Source of the DNA: Oscillospiraceae bacterium
GTDB lineage: Bacteria; Bacillota_A; Clostridia; Oscillospirales; Ruminococcaceae
Assembly: GCA_004558145.1 (NCBI GenBank)
Contig: SFDQ01000005.1
Coordinates: 62,001 to 126,000 of the forward strand
Direction: 5' to 3'
DNA length: 64,000 bases
Both the position numbers and the translations under genes were made by a program. This document shows positions 34,625 to 43,076 of this stretch, in pieces. How positions within the stretch are numbered: position 1 is the first letter of the stretch; each line of letters opens with the position of its first letter. The notes beneath the pieces were generated by a model that saw only the letters and a list, made by a program, of their open reading frames with translations, was not told the DNA's origin and did not search any database.

Positions 34625-35626
34625 TTGACCATCAAGGACATTGCCCGGGAAAGCGGCTACGCCATCAGCACCGTCTCCCGGGCGCTGAACGACCACCCGG
34701 ACGTGAGCGAAGAGGCCAAGCGCCGCATCGCCGCCATCGTGGCGGCAAAGGGCTTTGTGCCCAACTCCAACGCCCGGCAGCTCAAGCGCCAGCAGGCCAA
34801 AAGCGTGGCCTTCATCGTGCGCGGCACCTCCAACCTGTTCTTTGCGGACATGCTGGTGGAGCTGCAGCGGCTGGTGGGCGAAGCGGGCTACGAGGGCGTT
34901 GTGGAGTATGTGGGCGAGACCGCCGACGAGGTGGCCGCCGCCCAGCGGGTGTGCCGGGAGCTGAAGCCCCGGGGCATCATCTTCCTGGGAGGCGACAGCC
35001 GCAACTTCCGCAAGGGGTTCGACAAGATCGACCTGCCCTGTGTGCTGGCCACCACCGTGAGCGACGAACTGCGGTTCGAGAACCTCTCCATGGTGGGCGT
35101 GGACGACAAGGCCGCCGGCAGAGCGGCCATCGACTATCTGGTGGAGCGGGGCCACCGGGACATCCTGGTGCTGGGCACCGACCCCGAGCGCTCCAGCCCC
35201 GGCAAGATGCGCCTGGAGGGCGCGCGCCAGAGCTTTGAAGAGCACGGCATCCCCTTTGACCCGTCCCGCTTTTTGCAGGCGGAGTTCAGCATGGCGGGCG
35301 GCTACGCCGCCATGAAGGCCTTTCTGGAGACGGGCGGCCGGGTGAGCGCGGTGTTCGCCATGAGCGACGTGACCGCCATCGGCGCGGTGCGGGCCATCCT
35401 GGACGCGGGCCTCACGGTGCCGGGCGACATCTCGGTGCTGGGCTTCGACGGCATCCCCATGGCCCGGTTCTACAACCCCCAGCTGGCCACCATGCGCCAG
35501 CCCGCCGCCGAGATCGCGGGCCAGAGCGTGAAGCTGCTTTTGCGCTGCATCGAAAAGCGCCAGCCGGCGCGCACGGTGCTCTTGCAGGCGGCGCCCGCCC
35601 CGGGCGGCTCGGTGAGGGCCATCTGA
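34625..35626 (+). CDS. LacI-family transcriptional regulator of the sugar operon
   Basis: A 333-residue repressor. The N-terminal helix-turn-helix reads TIKDIARESGYAISTVSRAL followed by the hinge SNARQLKRQQ (residues 1-57). A periplasmic-binding-protein-like sensor domain follows, with the closing PGDISVLGFDGIPMARFYNPQLAT block. TTG start with GAGGG upstream. It is directly followed by a solute-binding protein, two permeases and malQ, so it most likely senses a malto-oligosaccharide or glucan-derived sugar; the specific inducer is inference. Confidence 0.92.
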   Translation: MTIKDIARESGYAISTVSRALNDHPDVSEEAKRRIAAIVAAKGFVPNSNARQLKRQQAKSVAFIVRGTSNLFFADMLVELQRLVGEAGYEGVVEYVGETADEVAAAQRVCRELKPRGIIFLGGDSRNFRKGFDKIDLPCVLATTVSDELRFENLSMVGVDDKAAGRAAIDYLVERGHRDILVLGTDPERSSPGKMRLEGARQSFEEHGIPFDPSRFLQAEFSMAGGYAAMKAFLETGGRVSAVFAMSDVTAIGAVRAILDAGLTVPGDISVLGFDGIPMARFYNPQLATMRQPAAEIAGQSVKLLLRCIEKRQPARTVLLQAAPAPGGSVRAI

Positions 35627-35641
35627 TTTTTTGGTAAGCAG

Positions 35642-35664
35642 AGCGGAAGGTCCGCTTTTGTTTT
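35642..35664 (+). terminator. Short terminator-like hairpin after lacI-type gene
   Basis: AGCGGA and TCCGCT form a 6-base stem around AGG, followed by TTTGTTTT. It is weak, so it may attenuate but not stop transcription into the sugar ABC genes. Confidence 0.45.
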
Positions 35665-35706
35665 AAACCGTCCCCGCAAGGGGGCAAAAGAAAAAGGAGA
35701 ACACAT

Positions 35707-37026
35707 ATGAAAAAGGCACTTGCACTTGTGCTGGCCGGCGCCATGGCTCTGAGCCTGGCCGCTTGCGGCAGCACTCCCAGCAGCACCGCCACCTCCGGCA
35801 GCACTCCCGCCTCCGGCGCTTCCACCGCTTCCGGCAAAGTTTACTACCTGAACTTCAAGCCCGAGCAGGATCAGCAGTGGCAGGACCTGGCCAAGGTCTA
35901 CACCGAGCAGACCGGTGTGCCCGTGGAGGTCGTGACCGCCGCCTCCGGCAACTACGAGACCACCCTGATGGCCGAGATGGGCAAATCCGACGCCCCCACC
36001 CTGTTCCAGGTGAACGGCCCCGTGGGTCTGGCCAACTGGAAGGACTACTGCTATGACCTGTCCGGCAGCGACATTTACAGCCAGCTGACCAGCGACGCCT
36101 ACGCTCTGAAAGAGGGCGACACCGTCTACGGCATCGGCTACGTGATCGAGAGCTACGGCCTGATCGTGAACAAGACCCTGCTGGCCGAAGCGGGCTACAC
36201 CGTGGAGGACATCCAGAGCTTTGAGGACCTGAAGGCTGTGGCCGAGGACATCACCGCCCGCAAGGACGAGCTGGGCTTCGCCGCCTTCACCTCCGCCGGC
36301 ATGGACGGCTCTTCCGACTGGCGCTTCAAGACCCACCTGGCCAACCTGCCCATCTACTTCGAGTACCAGGATGAGGGCATCACCAGCACCGACGCCATCA
36401 AGGGCACCTACCTGGACAACTACAAGAACATCTGGGATCTGTACATCAACAACTCCACCTGCGATCCTTCCGAGCTGGCCGCCAAGACCGGCGACGACAG
36501 CCGCAACGAGTTCCTGGCCGGCGAGGCCGTGTTCTTCCAGAACGGTTCCTGGGAGTACGCCAACCTGACCGGCGAAGGCAAGTTCACCGATGACGACCTG
36601 GCCATGATCCCCATCTACATCGGCGTGGGCGACGAGGCCAACCAGGGCCTGTGCACCGGCACCGAGAACTACTGGTGCGTGAACAACATGGCTTCTGAGG
36701 AAGACATCCAGGCCACCCTGGACTTCATCAACTGGTGCGTCACCAGCGAGGAAGGCACCACCGCCATGGCCAACGAGATGGGCTTTGTCATCCCCTTCAA
36801 GGGCGCTGCCGAGTCTCCCAACCTGTTCGTGAAGCAGGACGCCGAGATGACCGCTGCGGGCAAGACCCCTGTGTCCTGGAACTTCACCACCATGCCCTCT
36901 GAGGAGTGGAAGAACGTTCTGGGCACCGCCCTGACCGCCTACGCCGCCGGCACCGGCAGCTGGGACGACGTTGTCACCGCCTTCGTGGACAACTGGGCCG
37001 CCGAGTATCAGCTGGCCAACGGCTGA
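35707..37026 (+). CDS. Sugar-binding lipoprotein of an ABC importer
   Basis: A 439-residue family 1 extracellular solute-binding protein. The signal ends at the lipobox LSLAAC (Cys19) and is followed by a Ser/Thr/Gly linker. Core blocks include YLNFKPEQDQQWQDLAKVY, GIGYVIESYGLIVNKTLL and AVFFQNGSWEYANL, typical of malto-oligosaccharide or multiple-sugar binding proteins. AAAAAGGAG precedes the ATG. First structural gene after the LacI regulator; a terminator hairpin follows it, which would raise binding protein over permease, as is usual in such operons. Confidence 0.92.
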   Translation: MKKALALVLAGAMALSLAACGSTPSSTATSGSTPASGASTASGKVYYLNFKPEQDQQWQDLAKVYTEQTGVPVEVVTAASGNYETTLMAEMGKSDAPTLFQVNGPVGLANWKDYCYDLSGSDIYSQLTSDAYALKEGDTVYGIGYVIESYGLIVNKTLLAEAGYTVEDIQSFEDLKAVAEDITARKDELGFAAFTSAGMDGSSDWRFKTHLANLPIYFEYQDEGITSTDAIKGTYLDNYKNIWDLYINNSTCDPSELAAKTGDDSRNEFLAGEAVFFQNGSWEYANLTGEGKFTDDDLAMIPIYIGVGDEANQGLCTGTENYWCVNNMASEEDIQATLDFINWCVTSEEGTTAMANEMGFVIPFKGAAESPNLFVKQDAEMTAAGKTPVSWNFTTMPSEEWKNVLGTALTAYAAGTGSWDDVVTAFVDNWAAEYQLANG

Positions 37027-37042
37027 ACCCTGCACTGACCTT

Positions 37043-37075
37043 AAAAATGGGGGAGCCTCTCGCTCCCCCATTTTT
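37043..37075 (+). terminator. Intra-operon terminator/attenuator after the binding protein gene
   Basis: AAAAATGGGGGAGC and GCTCCCCCATTTTT form a 14-base stem ending in a U run. It probably reduces read-through into the permease genes. Confidence 0.85.
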
Positions 37076-37113
37076 CGGTCGGGGCCCCATTGCAAGGAGG
37101 GATAAAACGCGGC

Positions 37114-37965
37114 ATGCAAAAAACATTGAAAAAATACTTCCCGATCTTTGTGCTGCCCACGCTGGCGGCCTTCACCATCGGGTTCATCGTGCCCTTCGTC
37201 GAGGGTATCTATCTGTCCTTCTGCAAGTTCACCACGGTGAACAACGCCAAGTGGGTGGGCATCTCCAACTATGTCACCGCCCTGCAGGATGAGACCTTCC
37301 TGCACTCGTTCTGGTTCACGGTGGCCTTCACCGTGGTCAGCACCCTGACCATCAACCTGCTGGCCTTTGCCGTGGCCCTGGTGCTCACCCGGGGCATCAA
37401 GGGCACCAACATCTTCCGCACGGTGTTCTTCATGCCCAACCTTATCGGCGGCATCGTGCTGGGCTACATCTGGAACATCCTCATCAACTGCGTGCTCAGC
37501 ATCGTGGAAAAGCCCCTGCTGGGCCTGAACACCCCCGCCGGCTACTGGGGCCTCATCATCCTGATGGCATGGCAGCAGGTGGGCTACATGATGATCATCT
37601 ACATCGCCGGGCTGCAGAACGTCTCGCCGGACCTTCTGGAGGCCGCCGCCATCGACGGCGCCAACAGCTGGCAGACCCTCATCAAAATCAAACTGCCCAT
37701 GGTGATGAGCAGCGTGACCATCTGCCTGTTCCTCACCCTGACCAACAGCTTCAAGCTGTTTGACCAGAACCTCTCCCTCACCGGCGGCGAACCCAACCAC
37801 GCCACCGAAATGCTGGCGCTGAACATCTACAACACCTTCTACGCCCGCTCCGGGCCCCAGTGGAAGGGCATCGGTCAGGCCAAGGCCGTGATCTTCTTCG
37901 TCGTTGTGGTCATCATCGCGCTGGTGCAGCTCAAGGCCACCCGCTCCAAGGAGGTGCAGCAATGA
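37114..37965 (+). CDS. Sugar ABC transporter permease, MalF/MsmF type
   Basis: A 283-residue inner-membrane subunit with six hydrophobic helices. The ATPase-contact loop is EAAAIDGANSWQTLIKIKLP (EAAxxDGA...G/...P motif). The ATG at 37114 is used; it follows AAGGAGGG by 12 bases. Stop and next start overlap as ATGA, so the two permeases are translationally coupled. Forms the channel with the next gene product. Confidence 0.93.
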   Translation: MQKTLKKYFPIFVLPTLAAFTIGFIVPFVEGIYLSFCKFTTVNNAKWVGISNYVTALQDETFLHSFWFTVAFTVVSTLTINLLAFAVALVLTRGIKGTNIFRTVFFMPNLIGGIVLGYIWNILINCVLSIVEKPLLGLNTPAGYWGLIILMAWQQVGYMMIIYIAGLQNVSPDLLEAAAIDGANSWQTLIKIKLPMVMSSVTICLFLTLTNSFKLFDQNLSLTGGEPNHATEMLALNIYNTFYARSGPQWKGIGQAKAVIFFVVVVIIALVQLKATRSKEVQQ

Positions 37966-38810
37966 ACAACCTGAAAGCAAAGCACGCCATCAACATGGTG
38001 TTCACCGTGGTGTTCAGCGTGCTGGCGGTGCTGTATGTCTACCCGGTGTTCATGATCCTGATCAACTCCTTCAAGGTGGAGACCGCCATCAGCACCAGCA
38101 CCGTGTTCCAGCTGCCCACCGCCGAGACCTTTGCCGGCGTGTCCAACTTCGTGGCCGCCGTGGTCAGCCAGGGCTTTTTGCAGAGCTTCTTTTACAGCGC
38201 CTTCATCACCGTCACCTCGGTGGCGCTGATCCTGCTGTGCTGCTCCATGTGCGCCTGGTACATCACCCGCATCAACGGGCCCGTTTCCAAGGCCATCTAC
38301 TACCTGTGCGTGTTCAGCATGGTGGTGCCCTTCCAGATGGTGATGTTCACCCTGGCCCAGACCGCCGACACCCTGAAGCTGAACACCCCCTACAACATCT
38401 GCATCATCTACCTGGGCTTCGGCGCGGGTCTGGCGGTGTTCATGTTCTGCGGCTTCGTGAAGAGCATCCCGCTGGAGATCGAGGAGGCCGCCACCATCGA
38501 CGGCTGCAATCCCCTGCAGACCTACGGCCTTGTGGTGCTGCCCATTTTGAAGCCCACCCTGATCTCCGTGGCCATCCTGCAGGCCATGTGGGTGTGGAAC
38601 GACTATCTGCTGCCCACCCTGGTGCTGGACATCCGCAAGTACCGCACCATCCCCATGCTCATCCAGTACTTCCGCGGCAGCTACGGCCGGGTGGAGATGG
38701 GCCCGATGATGGCCTGCATCCTGCTGACCATCCTGCCCATCATCGTGTTCTATCTGGCCTGCCAGAAGTACATCATCGAGGGCGTCGTTGCCGGCGCGGT
38801 GAAGGGATGA
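37962..38810 (+). CDS. Sugar ABC transporter permease, MalG/MsmG type
   Basis: A 282-residue inner-membrane partner of the preceding permease, with the coupling loop EIEEAATIDGCNPLQTYGLVVLP and six helices. It overlaps both neighbours by ATGA. The operon then goes straight to malQ and contains no ATPase gene, so a shared MsmK/MalK-type ATPase encoded elsewhere must energise it; that is common in Bacillota. Confidence 0.93.
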   Translation: MNNLKAKHAINMVFTVVFSVLAVLYVYPVFMILINSFKVETAISTSTVFQLPTAETFAGVSNFVAAVVSQGFLQSFFYSAFITVTSVALILLCCSMCAWYITRINGPVSKAIYYLCVFSMVVPFQMVMFTLAQTADTLKLNTPYNICIIYLGFGAGLAVFMFCGFVKSIPLEIEEAATIDGCNPLQTYGLVVLPILKPTLISVAILQAMWVWNDYLLPTLVLDIRKYRTIPMLIQYFRGSYGRVEMGPMMACILLTILPIIVFYLACQKYIIEGVVAGAVKG

Positions 38811-40285
38811 GAGCCGCGGGCATCCTGCTGCCCCTGTCCAGCCTGCCGGGGCCTTACGGCATCGGCACGCTGGGCGCAGAGGCAAAGCGTTTTGTGGATT
38901 TTCTCGCCGCCGCCGGCCAGAGCTACTGGCAGATTTTGCCCATCGGCCCCACCGGCTACGGCGACAGCCCCTATCAGAGTTTTTCCGCCTTTGCGGCAAA
39001 CCCCTATTTCATCGACCCCGGCCTGCTGCTTGCCGACGGCCTTTTGGAAGAGGGAGAGGCCGAGGCCTTTGACTGGGGCGGCGATGAGACCTCCGTGGAC
39101 TACGGCGCGCTCTACCGGGGCCGCCACACCCTTCTGAAGAAGGCGGTGGACCGGCTGGAGCCGGAGGACGAGGGCCTTGCGGCCTTCTGCGCCGGGAACG
39201 CCTTCTGGCTGGAGGACTACGCCCTGTTCATGGCCCTGAAGGGCGAGAACGGCCAGAAGAGCTGGTTTGACTGGCCCGACCCGGTGCGGCTGCGCCAGCC
39301 GGAAGCACTGCGCCGGGCCGCCGAGCGGCTGGCGGGGCCGGTGCGCTACTGGAAGGGCGTGCAGTACCTCTTCCACCGCCAGTGGACCGCCCTCAAGGCC
39401 TACGCCAACGAAAAGGGCGTCTCCATCATCGGGGACATCCCCATCTACGTCTCCCCCGACTCGTCGGACATCTGGGCCGGGCCGGAGCTGTTCCAGCTCA
39501 CCGCCGACCGGCGCATGGCCGCCGTGGCGGGCTGCCCGCCGGACGCCTTTGCCGCCGACGGCCAGCTGTGGGGCAACCCCCTCTATGACTGGGACTACCA
39601 CTACACCACCGGCTACGCCTGGTGGGTGCGCCGGCTGGCCCACGCCTGCACGGTGTACGACGTGGTGCGCATCGACCACTTCCGGGGCTTCGAGAGCTAT
39701 TTTGCCATCCCCGCGAAGGACACCACCGCCAAAAACGGCGTGTGGCGCAAGGGGCCGGGCATGGCGCTGATGCGCGCGCTGCACAAGGGCCTGCCCACGG
39801 CCCGCATCATCGCCGAGGACCTGGGCTATCTCACCCCCGAGGTGAAGGCCCTGCTGGAGGCCAGCGGCTACCCCGGCATGAAGGTGCTGCAATTCGCCTT
39901 TGACCGCCGGGAGGCCGGGGACTACATGCCCCATGGCTACATCCCCAATTCGGTGGTCTACACCGGCACCCATGACAACACCACCACCGCCGCGTGGCAG
40001 ACCGAGGCCGACCCGGAGGACGTGGCGCTGGCCCGGGCCTACATGGCCTGCGGCGAGAGCGAGGCGCTGGTGGACGCCTTCATCCGCACCGCCTTCGCCA
40101 GCGTGAGCGACACCGCCGTCATCCCCATGCAGGACTGGCTGGCGCTGCCCGCCTCGGCCCGGATGAACACCCCCAGCAAGGCCGGGGGCAACTGGCAGTG
40201 GCGCATGGCCCCCGGCGCGGCAAGCCCCGCGCTGGCCGGGCGCATCCGCCGCCTGACCGAACTTTACGAGCGGCTGGGCCGCTGA
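38807..40285 (+). CDS. malQ: 4-alpha-glucanotransferase (amylomaltase)
   Basis: A 492-residue GH77 enzyme that disproportionates malto-oligosaccharides. Seen: AGILLPLSSLPGPYGIGTLG at the N-terminus, the nucleophile Asp in VVRIDHFRGFESYF, the acid/base Glu in IIAEDLGYLTPEV and the third carboxylate in YTGTHDNTTTAAW. Length is that of bacterial MalQ. It starts inside the permease stop (ATGA), so uptake and intracellular use of maltodextrins are coupled. Confidence 0.97.
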   Translation: MRAAGILLPLSSLPGPYGIGTLGAEAKRFVDFLAAAGQSYWQILPIGPTGYGDSPYQSFSAFAANPYFIDPGLLLADGLLEEGEAEAFDWGGDETSVDYGALYRGRHTLLKKAVDRLEPEDEGLAAFCAGNAFWLEDYALFMALKGENGQKSWFDWPDPVRLRQPEALRRAAERLAGPVRYWKGVQYLFHRQWTALKAYANEKGVSIIGDIPIYVSPDSSDIWAGPELFQLTADRRMAAVAGCPPDAFAADGQLWGNPLYDWDYHYTTGYAWWVRRLAHACTVYDVVRIDHFRGFESYFAIPAKDTTAKNGVWRKGPGMALMRALHKGLPTARIIAEDLGYLTPEVKALLEASGYPGMKVLQFAFDRREAGDYMPHGYIPNSVVYTGTHDNTTTAAWQTEADPEDVALARAYMACGESEALVDAFIRTAFASVSDTAVIPMQDWLALPASARMNTPSKAGGNWQWRMAPGAASPALAGRIRRLTELYERLGR

Positions 40286-40309
40286 ACGAGCCGTTTTTGT
40301 ATCCCTCCT

Positions 40310-40383
40310 CCGCCCCGGGCGGCGGGCAGAGCGCGCCTTTGCGCAGGCCCACCCGCCCGGGGCGGATTTTGTCTTTTTATTTT
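40310..40383 (+). terminator. Terminator of the malQ operon
   Basis: CCGCCCCGGGCGG (40310-40322) and CCGCCCGGGGCGG (40353-40365) form a perfect 13-base stem with a long loop, followed by ATTTTGTCTTTTT. Confidence 0.85.
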
Positions 40384-40454
40384 CACAATTCCGTGCTACA
40401 ATAAGGTTTAACGGCCTTTCGGGGCCGAATCCCCTGTTTTCGGAGGCCCGTTTC

Positions 40455-41192
40455 ATGCGCACACTGATCTGGTTCATTTACTTCTGGGGCTATATGCTGT
40501 TCCATCTGCCGGCGCTGCGCCGGGGCCTCAAGGCGCTGGACGCGGGCGACTGGGCCACGGCGGACGCCCTGGCCGCAGAGCACGTGCCCCACTGGGCCGG
40601 CCGCCTTTTGAAGCTGGCGGGCGTGACGGTGACGGTGGAGGGGCTGGAGAACATCCCCAAGGGCCGGCCCTGCGTGTTCGCCGGCAACCACCGCAGCTAC
40701 TACGACATCCCGCTGGTGCTCACCCAGCTGGACGCGCCCCACGGCCTGGTGGCCAAAAAAGAGGTAGGCAAGCTCCCCCTGGTGCGCAGCTGGATGCGCC
40801 TTCTGCACTGCGTCTTTCTGGACCGGGAGGACCCCCGCAAGGCCATGACCGCCCTGAACGAGGCCATCGACCTTGTGAAAAAGGGCTATTCCCTGACCAT
40901 CTTCCCCGAAGGCACCCGCAACAAGGGCGCGGAGGGCAGTCTTCTGGAATTCAAGAGCGGCGCCTTCCGGGTGGCCACCAAGGCGAAGGCCCCCATCGTG
41001 CCCCTGGCCATCACCGGCAGCCGGGACATCATGGAGAACCACCACATGTTCATGCACCCGGCCCATGTGACCATCCGGGTGCTGGAGCCCATCGAGACCG
41101 AGGGGCTCACCAAGGAAGAGATCCGCGCCCTGCCCCAGCGCACCGCGGACGTCATCGCCCGGCATCTGCCCACCGACAGCGGCAACCGCTGA
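40455..41192 (+). CDS. plsC: 1-acyl-sn-glycerol-3-phosphate acyltransferase
   Basis: A 245-residue membrane-associated enzyme that acylates lysophosphatidate to phosphatidate in phospholipid synthesis. The family motifs are clear: NHRSYYD (NHxxxxD catalytic pair) and FPEGTRNKG (glycerol-3-phosphate binding), with a hydrophobic N-terminal helix. GGAGG lies 8 bases before the ATG. Followed closely by three small membrane-protein genes on the same strand. Confidence 0.95.
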   Translation: MRTLIWFIYFWGYMLFHLPALRRGLKALDAGDWATADALAAEHVPHWAGRLLKLAGVTVTVEGLENIPKGRPCVFAGNHRSYYDIPLVLTQLDAPHGLVAKKEVGKLPLVRSWMRLLHCVFLDREDPRKAMTALNEAIDLVKKGYSLTIFPEGTRNKGAEGSLLEFKSGAFRVATKAKAPIVPLAITGSRDIMENHHMFMHPAHVTIRVLEPIETEGLTKEEIRALPQRTADVIARHLPTDSGNR

Positions 41193-41223
41193 AACGGGCG
41201 GTAATTTTTCGGAGGTATTTTCC

Positions 41224-41970
41224 ATGGCAAGCGCCCGCTATACCCTGAACATCAAACCCGAGGACCTGAAGCCCGACGAGCCCCGCCAGCTGACCCGCAA
41301 GGAAAAGCTGGCCAACTGGTGGTATTACCACCGGCTGCACGTGGGCATCGGCGCGGCGGTGCTGGTCATTCTCATCTGGCTGGCGGCGGACATGCTGAAC
41401 CGCACCCTGCCGGACTATCAGATCGCCCTGGTCACCGAACAGTACATCCCCGAGACAGTGGTCACCGAGCTGGGCGACGCGCTGAGCGCCTTCGGGCTGG
41501 ACCTGAACGGCGACGGGCAGGCCCTGGTGCAGGTGAGCGGCTATCAGCTTTCGCTGGGCGGCGAGGAGGAGACCGACGCTTCCGCCTCGTCCTCCTCCAC
41601 CGTGACCACCACGGTGGACGCCTACACCCAGATGGCGGGCTTCACCACCCTTTCCGGCGACGTGACCACCCGCACCAGCCTCATCTTCCTCACCGACGAC
41701 CCGGAGGCCTTCCAGAGTTCCTTCGAGCTGCTGGCCACGGCGGACGGCAGCCTGCCGGAGGAGGGCGCGGGCCTTGAGGGCGTGGAGCTTTTCGCCTTTT
41801 CCGACTGCCCGGTGCTGGCCAGCCTGGACCTGAGCGAAGAAGCCCGCGCCTATCTGGACGACTTTTACATCGCCCGCCGGGGCTTTGCCGAGGGGCAGAC
41901 GCTGGCGGAATACCCGGAGGAGAACCAGGCGCTCTACGAAGTGCTCACCGCCGGGGCCGCCGCGCAATAA
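41224..41970 (+). CDS. Single-pass membrane protein, unknown
   Basis: A 248-residue protein. A charged cytosolic N-terminus (about 1-40, ending KLANWWYYHRLH) leads to one membrane helix (VGIGAAVLVILIWLAADML) and an exterior domain rich in acidic residues and Ser/Thr, including a poly-Ser stretch near residue 122. No motif recognised. GGAGG precedes the ATG. It sits between plsC and a YesL-like gene with short gaps, so it is probably cotranscribed. Confidence 0.8.
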   Translation: MASARYTLNIKPEDLKPDEPRQLTRKEKLANWWYYHRLHVGIGAAVLVILIWLAADMLNRTLPDYQIALVTEQYIPETVVTELGDALSAFGLDLNGDGQALVQVSGYQLSLGGEEETDASASSSSTVTTTVDAYTQMAGFTTLSGDVTTRTSLIFLTDDPEAFQSSFELLATADGSLPEEGAGLEGVELFAFSDCPVLASLDLSEEARAYLDDFYIARRGFAEGQTLAEYPEENQALYEVLTAGAAAQ

Positions 41971-42021
41971 GTTCAACATAAAATAACGCGGCCCTTGTGC
42001 CGCGGCAAAGGGGTATGACCG

Positions 42022-42819
42022 ATGGGATTTTTCAACCGCAACTTTGACCGGCCGGGGCCGGGCGTGGCCAAGGACGCCCCCCGCAAGACCGGCGCCGCCC
42101 GCTTCTTCGAGGTGCTGGGACGGGACTACGGCAGCTTTTTCAAGGCCAGCCTTCTGTGCATTCTGGGCTATCTGCCCTGGACGCTGCTGGTGGGCATCGG
42201 CGTGCTGGGCCAGAACATGATCTTCACCCTGGTGGGCGGCCTTGTGGGCGGCGTCATCGCCGGGCCCGCCCTGGCGGGCATGCACGACACGGTGCTGCGC
42301 TCGCTGCGGGACGAACCGGGCTACTGGTGGCACGTCTACAAGCGGGCCTTCAAGAACAACTGGCGCGCCTCCATGGCCCCCGGCGCGCTGCTGGGCGTGC
42401 TCACCGCCGGGCAGCTGTTCATGTTCTGGTGCCTGACCATCGGCATCGTGTCGCTGGACCTTGTCAGCGCGGCGCTGCTGGCGCTGAACCTGCTCATCAC
42501 CGGCATGTGCCTGCCCTTTGTGTTCGGCCAGCTGGTGCTGATGGACATGAACTTCCCCACCCTTTTGAAAAACAGCCTGTTCCTGGCGCTGGGCAACGCC
42601 CTGTGGTCCCTGCTGATGGCGGCGGTGCAGATCGTCTACTGGATGGCGATGCTGCTTTTGTTCCCCATGTCGGTGCTGGCGCTGGTGCTGCTGGGCTTTG
42701 TGCCGGTGACGGTGTTCTGCCAGCAGATCGCCTGGCGCATCATGGACAAGGTCTTCGGCCTGGAGGACCAGTTCCGCAAAAAGCGGGAGGCCGAACTGGC
42801 GGAGGGCATGCAGGAATGA
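42022..42819 (+). CDS. YesL-like (DUF624-type) membrane protein
   Basis: A 265-residue protein with about five or six hydrophobic helices, including LLCILGYLPWTLLVGIGVL and LLMAAVQIVYWMAMLLLFPMSVLALVLLGF. The layout (short charged N-terminus, GFFNRNF, then repeated helices and a charged C-terminus) resembles the DUF624/YesL family, often found near sugar transporters. Function unknown. Its stop overlaps the next small gene as ATGA. Confidence 0.65.
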   Translation: MGFFNRNFDRPGPGVAKDAPRKTGAARFFEVLGRDYGSFFKASLLCILGYLPWTLLVGIGVLGQNMIFTLVGGLVGGVIAGPALAGMHDTVLRSLRDEPGYWWHVYKRAFKNNWRASMAPGALLGVLTAGQLFMFWCLTIGIVSLDLVSAALLALNLLITGMCLPFVFGQLVLMDMNFPTLLKNSLFLALGNALWSLLMAAVQIVYWMAMLLLFPMSVLALVLLGFVPVTVFCQQIAWRIMDKVFGLEDQFRKKREAELAEGMQE

Positions 42820-42974
42820 AGCTGCCCGCCTTTCTGCGCCGGGGCGAAAAAAAACCGGAGCGCCCCCTGAGCGCCCAGCTGGACAACCCCTACCGCCCCA
42901 TCTTTGGCCGCGAGCGCCGCTTTGAGGAGCTGGTGCGGGGCAAAGAGGCGGACAAACCAAAAAAGAAGCCGTGA
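42816..42974 (+). CDS. Small basic protein (52 residues), unknown
   Basis: Begins MKLPAFLRRGEKKPERP and ends KPKKKP. It has no membrane helix or known motif; about a third of the residues are charged. Its ATG overlaps the previous stop (ATGA), which argues for real, coupled translation, and the operon terminator follows directly. Too short for a family call. Confidence 0.6.
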   Translation: MKLPAFLRRGEKKPERPLSAQLDNPYRPIFGRERRFEELVRGKEADKPKKKP

Positions 42975-42981
42975 ACCCCTT

Positions 42982-43012
42982 CCCGGCGGGCAGTGCCCGC
43001 CGGGATTTTTTT
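42982..43012 (+). terminator. Terminator after the plsC gene group
   Basis: CCCGGCGGGC and GCCCGCCGGG form a 10-base stem around AGT, followed by ATTTTTTTATT. Confidence 0.92.
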
Positions 43013-43013
43013 A

Positions 43014-43042
43014 TTGTGCAATAGGCCCGTTTATGGTATACT
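43014..43042 (+). promoter_or_regulatory. Promoter of the aromatic amino acid operon
   Basis: TTGTGC and TATACT are 17 bases apart, about 35 bases before the pheA ATG. The leader is too short for a T-box or leader peptide, so control may be at the enzyme level (ACT domains) or by the WYL protein. Confidence 0.7.
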
Positions 43043-43076
43043 TTACTGCGACAGAGCAAAAAAGGGGGTCCCCGGG

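Noticed and set aside
35765..35850. Repeated GGCAGCACTCCC units as a regulatory repeat
   Set aside because: They code the Ser/Thr/Gly linker of the sugar-binding lipoprotein; no regulatory context.
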